Below, one piece after another: positions 19,480 to 29,638 of a DNA stretch of 64,000 nt. Origin of the DNA: Rhynchopus sp. YZ270_cl-10 (Eukaryota > Euglenozoa > Diplonemea > Diplonemida > Diplonemidae); the NCBI GenBank assembly GCA_964035575.1, contig OZ037882.1, positions 620,001 to 684,000 of the forward strand. Reading direction: 5' to 3'. The translations under genes were made by a program, and so were the position numbers. Within the stretch, counting starts at the first letter, position 1; every line of letters begins with the position of its first letter. The notes beneath the pieces are model-generated. The model was not told the origin of the DNA. It saw nothing but the letters and a program-made list of their open reading frames with translations, and searched no databases.

Positions 19480-21533
19480 ATGGCAGAGCACACTGCTGAA
19501 CAGCACGGTGCCCCGGAAACCGCACCAACCGACGTCGTGGGGGATACAGCTACACCAACCGACATAGTCACCGAGGATGACACCACGACCGAGGCCACAC
19601 CAACACCCACACCCACATCTACAGACGCAACCTCCACCACCGCCACCACCACCACCACCACCGATGCTTCAGAAGCTCTAACCACCACCCCCACAGAAGC
19701 CCCCTCTCAAGCAGAAACACCAGAGGAACCTGCCAACCCCGTTTCTTCAGAACCTGTTTTGGAACCTGCACCTGCACACATGGCAACCGCCACCACCTCT
19801 TCAGAGGAGGCTGTGGCAGAACCTGAAGAAGAAGCAGAAGGCACCACCGCCGGCGGGGCCACCCGAGGCAGCGAAGGGAGCCTCCCGACTGTCAACGAGG
19901 CAGAACCGCGGCCCGATGTGGATAACGATTTGAGCTCCCAGGTTTTACCCCCTGTACAGCGATGGGTTCAGATGGACCCTAACGTTGGCCCTGCTACTAG
20001 AGGGCGGCATACGGTGGGGGTCGACGCTGTACGGGGTATTCTGGTGATGTTTGGCGGGCAGAACTACGATTTACGTTGCAAATACAATGACATCGCGACC
20101 TACGACCTGAGCACCGACAAATGGGCCTACGTGACGGAAGACACCTCCAGCGAAGCAGCCTCCATCCCCTGCCCCAGGTCCTCCCACGCCTCCGTCACAA
20201 CCAACGACGCGCTCTACGTCTTTGGTGGCGCCACCGGGAAAAGCTTCCTCGCAGCCCCAGGCTGCTGCAAAGACGCCTTCACCTGGCGGTACAGCTTCCT
20301 CGACAGCTCCTGGGAGCGCGTCAAAGGGGATGGCCTCGACGCTCTCTCAGCACGATATGGACACACCACAGTCCTCGCCCCCGATCGCATAGTCTATTTG
20401 TTCGGTGGTATGACCGATATGGGGTGTGATAACAGCACCTTCAGGGTGAACCTCAAAACGCTTGAAATTCAAAAGCTGGTGTGCACCTTTGTTGGAACGG
20501 CGGGGGATGTCTGCAAAGAAGGGGAAGGGTCTCTGGAACCCCCTCCAGAGGAAGTGGTCCAGGGGCATCGCACGGCAGAGCAGGTTCGAGCATGCGCGAA
20601 AGGGTTTGGGCATACCTCGGTGTACAATCCGTATACGCATTCGATGTATGTGTTTGGAGGGACGGAGGATGGTCGGGTGTACCGTTCCGCGTTTTTACGC
20701 TTGGATTTGACGACGAATCAGTGGTCCGTAGAACGTGCGAAGAACACACCGCCGCAAAGCCGTTATGTGCACTGTGCAGCGTACGATGAGTCGCGTAACG
20801 CAATGTACATCTTCGGGGGCTACTGCGGGGCGTACCGCAACGATGTCCACGAGTACGACTTCAACACGCAGCTCTGGCGTGAGATCAGGCCGAACCTACC
20901 CTCCTCGGACAGCCCCTGTCTCAGGTCGGGGGCGTGCTGTCTTGCATGGGAAGGACATATCTACGTCTTTGGGGGGTGCGATGACCAACGGTATGTCAAT
21001 TTTTGAACCAACTTGTCAAATTCTAAAAAGATTGGAGGCAGGCGCTAACAAAAAAAAAAAAAAAAAAAACGGATTGAAAAAAAACAGAAGTTTTCTTGTT
21101 TTCTTTGGGCCCTCAATTAACCACAACAACCGTACTTCAGGTTAACACAATTTTTTTTTCTTAATCTTTTTGTTTTCCGGATTTGAGCGCACAAACAAAA
21201 GACCCGATCTTTTTTTCAAATTCCTTTTTAGCCACATCTTTTCTTATCTTTGAACATCCAATGGTGTGCGTTCGCTTTGAATGGAAATGATATGTTATTT
21301 GATTCAAATCCACCACACCACACAGATACTACAACGACGTGTGGAAGCTGCGTCCATGGGGTGACACGTTCTCCCTGCGCGACACCATGCTTGACTGGAT
21401 CGCATGGCAGCAGACGAGGGGAGTTATGAACATGTTTGCCGACGTCGCCTGTCCTCTTGGTGTGCAGCAGCAGCTCCAGCGGCGACGGGAGCAGTACAAG
21501 GTTTGCTTTCCCCCCCCTCCTTTTCCCCCCTAA
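19480..21533 (+). CDS. Kelch-repeat beta-propeller protein, two exons
   Basis: Exons 19480-20990 and 21326-21533 (donor GTATGT, acceptor CACACAG) join inside an Arg codon and give 572 residues. Residues 1-150 are a Thr/Pro/Glu-rich linker. Then at least five Kelch repeats follow, seen as GG-containing blades: VMFGGQNYDL, YVFGGATGKS, YLFGGMTDMG, YVFGGTEDGR, YIFGGYCGAY, YVFGGCDDQR. The sixth blade is completed across the intron (YYNDVWKL). Kelch propellers are protein-binding platforms; no BTB or F-box is present to suggest ubiquitin ligation. The start is set at MAEHTAEQ because the earlier in-frame ATG at 19306 lies in the SINE-like insertion. The end assumes read-through to TAA at 21531; a further exon after AAG at 21500 cannot be excluded. 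Confidence 0.85.
20998..21212. repeat. N-family repeat at the 5' end of an intron, copy 2
   Basis: It starts within ten bases of the 5' splice site of the Kelch intron and matches 16618-16840 over its whole length, differing mainly by a poly-A expansion and small indels. It fills about two thirds of this 335-base intron. Confidence 0.8.
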
Positions 21534-21546
21534 CACGTAGTGTTTA

Positions 21547-22235
21547 TTATTCATTAGTATTTGTATCAATAAAGTAGACAAGAAGAAAGGCAATCCAGAT
21601 CTTGCCACGGCATTCACGTGGATGTGCTGTGTTTGCCGCATCCAACACCAAGAACTGCGGGACCTCGTCAGCGGGAAGCCCTTTCCTCCACCTGTGGAAC
21701 ACCACCTCTCCTTGAACCCTCACGCACCAGGCAGAAAAGGGTTGCCGCATTTTGATAATGTGTCGTTATGGGTCTACATGGTGTACGGATCTTCCTCCTC
21801 GCCGTCAGGTGGACAAAGCATGTAACAGCAAACTGTGAGTTTTATGAAAGTGTCTGAAATGTGAAAACATAAGATGAACAATATTATGCATATCTGTCTT
21901 GCCTTTCCAGATTATCTGGAGGAGGTGCACCTTCCCGTTGGCGGATGATAGGACTGAGCATGTGTATCCCAAGCGGTCAGCGCGTATTGCGATGTTCTTC
22001 TTTTCTCCTCGCTCAACACGCTCCCATGTCCACGTGTTACCCACCGTTGGACAGCAAAAAAATTCATCCATGTTGAACAGCATGCATTGGATGGCAGTGT
22101 CTGACAGTGTCTTGTAAAACTGTCGGCCGTCACGGACACTGACCTCTCTTGTCGAATTGCAGAGACGGTCCTGTCGGTGGTGCCCCGCTGCAGCCTCAAC
22201 CGCATCCTCCTCCTCTCGGTCCCGAGCCCAGTCGT
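21547..22235 (-). pseudogene. DDE_1-superfamily (pogo/Tigger-like) transposase remnant
   Basis: On the minus strand a frame beginning at 22235, after an acceptor-like CTTCTCCCAG, reads IQCMLFNMDEFFCCP, then CSVLSSANGKVHLLQIIWKG and KTD. This matches the DDE_1 pattern of NMDE, a beta-strand ADG-type turn and a xxIxxKGK strand. About 200 bases further on, another frame reads GEVVFHRWRKGLPADEVPQF then LVLDAANTAH, which fits the second aspartate region (LLxLDNxxxH). The frames do not join cleanly and no third acidic residue was identified, so the gene appears dead or has lost introns. It converges on the Kelch gene, 14 bases beyond its stop. Confidence 0.6.
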
Positions 22236-22260
22236 CTGGGAGAAGAGAACGAACAAAAAT

Positions 22261-24850
22261 ATTTATATTGTTATCAAGATCAGTTGGCGGATGATATCGT
22301 CTAGTTTGTTAACCTACCTATTCCTACGAAGCTTGCTTTAAAGGAGAAATAGTATTTTCCGGTGATTCAAAACCACATTACACACACAGATCGTTATTGA
22401 ACGTTTGCCCCGCGCTGCGAAACATGTTGCCCGCATGTAGTTGTACTCTTCCTCCCTTCCTCCCTTCCTCTTTCGGATGACAAACTCAAAATGGATGTAG
22501 GGACTGCATGGTTGGGTGTCCACCCACAGTGCACCTCAATCATTGTACCAAAAGGTAGACTCAAACGAGAGGGCTTTTTTTTGTATTTTCAATTAGTTCT
22601 GTTTATTCAGTATGAAGCAGAACTCACGGCACAGAGGGGGGGCACCAAAAACCACACCTCGCGCCATCGTCGCTAATACATCCCCCGCAAAAACCGTTGC
22701 AGATCAACGAAGTGCCCTACACGGGTTTTTGATAAATCTTATGCGGTGATCCGGTGCCTGCACACGAGGGTGTTTGTTTTTGTGCTTCATTTTGATTTTT
22801 TTTTTTGTATGCCAATCGCATCCTCTTCTCGGGTATTGTGTCATGAGCTGCTCTCTGGTGTGGGTTGGTCAAATCCCGCAGCGAAACTGACAAAGAAAAA
22901 GGAAGATTTGCACAAACACTGTGCCCAACGGCAAACCCCGAGGTTGTAAAAGCAATGTTATTTTCAATGATACAAGGTGAGTGACGACACCTCCCTCTTT
23001 TTTTTGCCAGTTTGTGTACATTTTTAGGAAGGCAACTTCCTCTTTAGCCCCCGCCGACTTCATTGTCTTGGAGCTTCCAAGACCGTATGCTCTGTCCCCC
23101 TAAAAAAAAAGGAATGGTATTTTCTTTTTTCTTTTTTCTTTTTTCTTTTTTCAAAACAAAAACCGTCTATTCTGATTGGTTCTGCGCTTCCCAACTGGGT
23201 GGGGGGTGGGGGAGGGAAAGGGAATCGCAGTTGTGTACTTGTACCTCCATTTGCATTTTCATTTTTATTTTTATTGTTTTTTTTTTCTTTTCTTTTCTAG
23301 GTGACTAAGCACAGAGAAGCTTGGGTCCATCTTTATAAACTTTTCTTTTATTTCATTTTGCAACCCAAAAAAAAAACCCTGTCTTTGTGAAGAAAAAAAG
23401 GGAAAAAAGAAGAAGAAGAAGAAGGGAAGGTGATGTATAATACAAAAAAGGTTGCACGCTACACTATTCATTCGAGCACTTTACATTTTTGAAAAAAAGG
23501 GTAAAAAAAAGGGGGAGGGGTAAATTATGACTGTCTCTTTGTCTAGTTTTCCCTTGCACCACTCCTGCTTTTTGTTCTTGTTTTCGACATCTGTTTATTT
23601 TTTTTTTCCCCTTCTTCTTTTTTTCTTTTCGCAACAAACACGGACAAAATATATTCAATATTTTGAAATATTATTCCTGTTGTACTTTCTCTTCTTAGAT
23701 TTGTATTATACCTTCTATTCAGTAGAATAGATAGTATATGAAACAATCTTCTTTGATGTGAAAGTATAATGAAACTAATTCATTTGAACTAAAGACTCGA
23801 GAAGGCCTTGGTATCCATGCCCCCTTTTCCAGTAGCAACAACAAAAAAAAAAACGAGGGGCAATAGTATTGGTGTACCATTGGTAAACAATGGTATTTCA
23901 ATGATGAAGAGGGTGAGTGACAACACCTGCCCCCCTTTTTTTTTTGCCAGTTTGTGTGTGCACGTTTAGGAAAAGGCAACTTCCTATTAAGCCCGCCAAA
24001 GGATTGAGTTACTGCAAAAAAAAATCATACCCCCTTTTTTTTTGTTGACACTGCTTTCGTTCACGTTGTTTTGTACTTATATCTCTCCCTATCTATCAAA
24101 AAAAACAATTTTTTTTTTCAACCAAATCGCAGAAGTAACAAAAAAAACAAAAATTCATAAAAAAACCCCCCCCTTCAAACCCCCACCAACGGGTTACCCA
24201 CCCACTTCAAGAGAAGAGAGCGGGTCTTAATATTGTGTTATTTTTTTTCTTGGGTTTCTCAAGTAAAAAAACAGTGGAGATTGCACAACTGTGGCAACAC
24301 AACCCGAGGCAACTACACTACTCCAAACAATTTTTCAAAAAAAGATAGAGATGAAATCTGTGTATGTTTGATAACGAATAGGGGGTGATTCTTGCGCAGA
24401 ATATGGCCCCAAGAAGGTGTGTATGTGTTGGGGTGTATTGGAAAGGACGCTACCCCGTCTCTCTCCGGTCCTTTTTTTCACACACCAGACACCTCGTAAT
24501 TAAAAAGGATATGGGTCAGGAAGGATGCCAACTAAAATGTATTTTCTTTTTACTCCCCCAATTTCAAAGCCTTTTCGGGAAAAGAGCGATTTCAATATTT
24601 CGAGGAGAAGCACTGCCCCATGTGTCCGCCGATGTACGGTGAGACGTGTTTGCAATTTTTTTTCCAACTTCTGTCTTGTTACAAAAAAAAAAAACAAAAA
24701 ACGGCTTTGGCCGACATTGACGTACAGATCTTTATACCGTGTAGGTGTAAAGTGATTAGTTGATACAGCAAAAAGGAGGGGGTGGTGACGCCCTACTTTC
24801 TTTTGTTATTTTGTTATTTTCTCAAAAAAAAAAAAAAAAAAAGTCCCCCC
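22261..24850. other. Intergenic region, repeat-rich
   Basis: It contains a B-family copy (about 22475-22592), G-family copies at about 22968-23085 and 23905-24005 (core TTTTAGGAAGGCAACTTCCT), an A-family copy (about 23299-23350), an E-family copy (24270-24341), a C-family relative (24626-24680) and an F-family copy (24690-24770). Long T, A and C runs fill the rest. No gene is supported. Confidence 0.55.
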
Positions 24851-26275
24851 CAGGGCTGTTCCTAAGTGAGAATGAGAATAAGGAATTCTGATTTTGAGTT
24901 TTTTTTCCTTTTTTTTTTTCCTTTTTTCCTTCGTTGGGTTTTAGCCTGCTTCTACTAGGTTAGGAGCCAAAATTTTGTACACCACTGGTCGGGGTGGTAT
25001 GCAAACAAGCCAAAGATCAGGTTTTCGGGTGGGAAAAAAAAAAAAAATTCCCACCCCCAAAAAAAAAAATCCGCCTGCGGCGCAGACTTTTCCCTATATC
25101 TGACTCCCAAAATGGATTTTAGATCTTGGAAATGCCGCACTGAAGGAATTTTCGTGGTTGCCGCACTTTTTTTTCGCCTAAGGGGGAAAGTGTGTAGGCC
25201 TAAAAAGAAGCTTTCTGTCTGCACTCTCAGGCACTTCTGTCTGAGAAAAAAGTGACCAGGGAAAAAATGTTGGGGTCCCATGCTCCAAATGTGCGAAATA
25301 AGCAAGAACAAGGTATTCTGTACACTGTAGTTGTAGCTCTTCTGTGTTTGACAGTAAAAATATGCAATGGTAAGCAACATTTTTTTGAAATGTTGCGTAC
25401 CGTGGCTTCGCCAGAAACTTTCGTTTTAGCAAAACAGGGAAGGAAAATTTATGGAAACTGACGATAATTACCGACGACAGTGCCAGACAGATTTATGTCA
25501 ACATTTTTTAGAAATGTTGCGTACCGTGGCTTCGCTTTGGGTGCCATGACCGCCATTTCTTTTGTACATGTACTGAGGTTACTGATAATTCGTGCACCAC
25601 GCGTGCCTGGTGCAAATATCAATGAAGTGCCGAACTCTGCAGTTGGATAACCGAGGAATTCTCACATTCCGCCGGAGGCCCCCAACTTGAGCTGGATTGG
25701 GGACCGAATTTTGACCATGTATAATAAAAAGCTGCCTCCGGCAGGCTTTGCACTAAGGTCGATTCTTTGTCCCGGGATTTTTGGATATTTTTGTGGTTTT
25801 TTTCTCTTTTGCAGACCGGACTAAACCAGAGAACCTCATAGTTCATAGTAGGGTACTTTAGAGTGTTTTTGCGCACACATGTGACCCCACCGTGGAGAGC
25901 AATCAGCTCGCGTAATCAAAAGAAAGCAGAGAAAAGGGAAAAAGGAAAAGAAAAAAGTTGGGTACCGTGCGCCTGCGGCGCTACCTATTCCCAGTCAAAA
26001 ACAGCACACTTTCACTTTCATTTCATTTTCAGTTTGAAGGGTTTTCAGACTGAAAATGACCCTTGTTTACGAGTACGGGTTCATATTTTGTGAAAATTTA
26101 AGTCACTAAAATTTTGTCCATTTTTCCGTATATCCCCCACCACAGAACGGGATTGGCTCAAATCTGGCAAAAATGCTGGAAAAAACTGCCTCTGCGGGTA
26201 TAAAAGAAAAAGGAAAAAAACGAGAATAAAACCAGCGATTTTTGGGGGGAAAAACGAGAATAAGGAACAGCCCTG
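24851..26275. mobile_element. Non-autonomous hAT-type element 1, with 8-bp GTCCCCCC duplication
   Basis: The ends are CAGGGCTGTTCCT and, inverted, AGGAACAGCCCTG. GTCCCCCC occurs immediately on both sides (24843-24850 and 26276-26283). CAGGG-type termini with an 8-bp duplication are diagnostic of the hAT superfamily. The 1,425-base interior has no transposase frame; it contains two copies of the H-family word GCGTACCGTGGCTTCGCCAG and a right part that is a reverse-complement match to part of the element at 52302-53176. Confidence 0.85.
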
Positions 26276-26283
26276 GTCCCCCC

Positions 26284-28138
26284 TCATACGTTCCCCTCTC
26301 CCCTTCTTTAAAAAAAACACTTCTTATCTTTCCTGGTTGTTATATCCCCCCATTTGGAGTCTCAAACAAAGTTCAGGGCGGAAGGATATTATTTTTTTTT
26401 GTTAAATTTCATGATATCGTGGTGCTTACGGAAAATCGGTCAACGATCTTGTCAGCGATCTGTCAATATCGAACCCCTTCCCGGAGACACCATGGTATTG
26501 AAATTTTCTTGAAATAAGAAGGAAAAAAACGCCCATTTTATTTTGTTTGTGACAATGAGTGGAGGTACCCCCAGATTTGTACCTTTTTTTCTTTTCTTTT
26601 CCTCTTTTTGTTTTGTTTTGTTTTTTGTTTTTTTTGTTTTTTTGGTTCTCAAGTAAAAATGATAGAGGTGACTGTGTGTGTTGCACAGGGAGTGAGTGGG
26701 AAGGACACTGCCCCGTCTCTCGGGTCCTTTTTTTTCACATACCCAAGGCATCCTCACAAAACAAAAAGGATACCAACTAAAAAAATCCCCCTGTATCTGG
26801 TGCTCCTGACGACCCCATATTGCGTAACTTCTTGCGTACTTAGCGCGTAGTTGATGCGTACTTGGTATTTTGGATTTCTGTGGGCAGTATTTTTTTTAAA
26901 GTGCGAGGCGAAGGGGTTTTTTCATATTTACCAAAAAAAAAAAAATCCCCGTTTTCTTTTTCGGTTTTCAGAATGTTCACCGACTCTGTATCTAGCCCTT
27001 AGGGAGGTGAGGGGGGAAAAGGGTTGGGTGGTGGGCCTTTCGTCCACTTCTTCCCTCAGCCTGATTATTTTGGGGGAGGGGGAAAAGTAAAAAAAAGTGA
27101 CATGTTGTCTGTGCTATTCCAGTACAGAGCTATTTGTCTATGTGCTAAAAAACAGGTGTTGCTGAAAAAAAAAAATAAAGTAAAAAATAAATTGGGCGGT
27201 GTGTGGGTTACCCTATGAGAGAGAGAGAGAGAGAGAGAAAGAAATATGTAAGATGAACGTGAAAAAAAATGTGCACGTGGTCGAATTTTTTTTTCCCCTT
27301 CTTTTTGAGATCCGGCGCGTGAACGTTCATTTTACTAACCTTTCCCTTACACACCAGCACAACTCCTTTTCCCGGCAAAAAAAATAAATTTCACAGTCCT
27401 TTTTTTTTTGTACGTTTTTCTCTGTTCTGTATTGATTTTGTTTTTTTTTTGCGGGAAAATATGGTGTTCCAGTATGCAGTATATATGATGGTTTCAATCT
27501 TTTCTTTACGTTGTGCGCATATTTGAATGCTGGGTTGTGTGTGTGTGTGTGTGTGGGTTGTTCCGTAAGAGCGTAGCATTGTGCAGTGAAATGCCTCTAT
27601 TTTTTTTTCTTTCAACTTATTTTTTTTCTTTTTTTTTTTTCCTTTTTTTTTCAACCTCGAAAATGGATATAGGAGAGTGCATGGTGTGGGGGGGTGAACC
27701 CCACGGTGCGCCCCGATCATTGTACCAAAAGGTGCATGGATGTCTTTTCGCCTTTCGTTCCTTTTTTCCTTTTCCTTTTCGCACACTGTCTCTCTCTCTC
27801 TCTTTCTTCCCTACCAAAACCCCCCTCTCCAACCCCCAAGAACAAGACAAAGTATGCTTGTGTCTTTTTCTTTTGATCGAAAAAAAAAAATATGTACCCT
27901 GCTATTGCAGCCTCAAATTCGAGGTTCGAAAAAAAAAAAGATAAATACATTTGCTTTAGACCTTTGTGCTGTCTCCGCCAAGATATAAGGCTTTTTTTGA
28001 CTTCTTTACGTGATAAAATACCCTTTCTGGTTGGGGGAAATGCTTATGATCCTGCTTGCAACCTTCCCTCATAACTGTGTGTATACCAATAAAGTGCTCT
28101 CTGAGGGTTTAATAACCTTCTGTGTACGATGAACGGTG
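26284..28138. other. Intergenic region, low complexity
   Basis: A P-family repeat is at about 26428-26494 (core GATCTGTCAATATCGA). A B-family partial copy lies at about 27652-27745. The remainder is mostly T/A runs, a short (GA)n near 27220 and a (GT)n near 27540. Overlapping frames of up to 143 codons are made of Phe/Lys/Ser from these runs and are not credible genes. Confidence 0.55.
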
Positions 28139-29194
28139 CAGGCCTGAACCGTGACGGGCCTATTTTCCGGGGTTTTTTCGGCTGGGGACCGGTTTTTTTC
28201 CCGCCCTTTTCCCGCCCTTTTCGCGTCTTTTTTGTGTCATTTTTGTGCCCTTTTTCGGGGTTTTTTTGCGCTTTGCGCCCGCCTCCATGACAAATTTGGG
28301 AAGCGCTGTGAAAACTTGACCCATTTGAACACAATCTGGGCCATATTTGGGTGATGGGTGGAGGGATTTGTAGACAAAGCTGATATGGGCTGGCCCCTTG
28401 CTCATACGCAGCGCAAAATCGTCCTCACGGATAGTGTGGAAGAATGGCGGAGGGGGTACTTGTGCCTCGACGAGGGTGATGGAGGGCTCCAGGTTGGCCA
28501 GGGCTGCAGTAATCCTCCGAAAGCGGCGTTTGCCCACCTCACTTTGTGGTCTCTCGGAAAAACTACCACTGTTTTCTGTATGAGTTTCAGAGATTTCTTT
28601 ATCGAGGCAGACTTGAAAGAAAATGAACCATTGGTTCGTGCACCGCCTCAGCGAAGTGTGGTCCATGAGATAATTTTCGGCGCTGCTGACCAGGGAAGAC
28701 ATTGGGAACAGATGTACTGTATTTTTTTTTGCGGAGCAAAAAAAAAAATACAAAAAAAATGGCGCCGCAGGCAAAAAAAAAATTAGGGCACGGTGTAAAA
28801 ATCTAGCTTTTTACACCACAGAGTCACTCAACGAACCCTTTTTTGCGAGCAAAAAATGAAAAATGGCGCCGCAGGCAAAAAAAAATTGAGGTACAGCCTG
28901 GATGGTGCGGTCAGCAACCCACTTCCCCAAGGTACTCCCGTTCAACCACAGGGGACTTGGTGATGGTGGGGGGCCGTTCTGGATTCGGCACCCCTCCCCC
29001 CCTTTTTTTTCCCTCCCCCAAAAACTGGTTATTTTGCATGAGCGGTCTCATCCAGACACGTGGTATTTTTTCTCGGGCTCCTCTGAGCCCCTGTGAACCC
29101 CTAAAACGCAGTAGAGACGGCGGGAAAAAAAGTGCGGGAAAAAAATTTATTTTCCCAAATCTGGGGACGGGGACCGGATTTAGAAAAAGGCCTG
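28139..29194. mobile_element. hAT-type element 2, inserted into a C-family repeat
   Basis: The termini CAGGCCT and AGGCCTG are flanked by perfect 8-bp copies of GAACGGTG (28131-28138 and 29195-29202). Removing the element rejoins a C-family repeat that matches the intact copy at about 7550-7595 (GATGAACGGTG, then a TTGCA word and CAACTTCTCTTTT). This gives independent proof of the insertion. The interior has repeated GGCGCCGCAGGC words and one minus-strand frame of 204 codons. Confidence 0.85.
28160..28774 (-). other. Unrecognised 204-codon frame inside hAT element 2
   Basis: The middle of this frame looks protein-like (GKRRFRRITAALANLEPSIT, then REDDFALRMSKGPAHISFVY), while both ends are low complexity from T/A and G/C runs. 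I see no transposase motif. It may be the remains of the element's own gene or chance; the part most worth testing is 28270-28560. Confidence 0.25.
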
Positions 29195-29202
29195 GAACGG
29201 TG

Positions 29203-29638
29203 GTTGCATTTTTTTTTTTCAACTTCTCTTTTGCCCCTTTTGCATTGATGCACACTCCTTCCGGTCTAACAGACTCTATGCCTCAACAAGAAAAAAATAC
29301 CTATGTGGTGTGGCTGAAAGGGGGGTGCTATTGTTGTGCTATTTTTCTGCTATTTTCTGCTATTTTTGGGGTCGTCAGCCACACCACTATGGGCTTTACG
29401 GGGGTAGTCGTCTCTTTTTGAAAGGCGCGCTGACCCTTGAAACGCTTCGAGCGGGGACATGGTTAGCCACCTTGGAAAGCTGCACTACTTTTGTGCAGTA
29501 GGGTGTCTAGTGGAAAGTGCATGGAAAAAACAGGGGGGGGTATCTCCCACATCCCTTTTCTACCACCACCACCACAACAGGACTGCACACACCTTAGTGT
29601 AGAGGGGTGCCTGCCACCTCCACCCTTTCCCTACAAAG
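29203..29638. other. Short intergenic region with M-family MITE
   Basis: Apart from the rejoined C-family tail (29195-29235) and the MITE at 29306-29386, nothing else is recognised. A CCACCACAACAG-type acceptor context precedes the PH-gene start. Confidence 0.5.
29306..29386. mobile_element. M-family MITE, copy 3, with perfect CTATG duplication
   Basis: The inverted ends are TGGTGTGGCTGAAAG and TCAGCCACACCA, with CTATG directly on both sides (29301-29305, 29387-29391). The interior resembles copy 2 (CTGCTATTTT words, then GGGGTCGTC). Confidence 0.85.

Noticed and set aside
21601-21825. A third Kelch exon after 21500 (frame with CCVCRIQHQELRDLV)
   Set aside because: It would need a weak acceptor, and the same stretch is better explained on the minus strand as transposase remnant; kept only as a caveat.
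23063-23730. Several Phe- or Lys-rich frames between 23 and 28 kb
   Set aside because: They come from poly-T and poly-A runs and exist on both strands at once.
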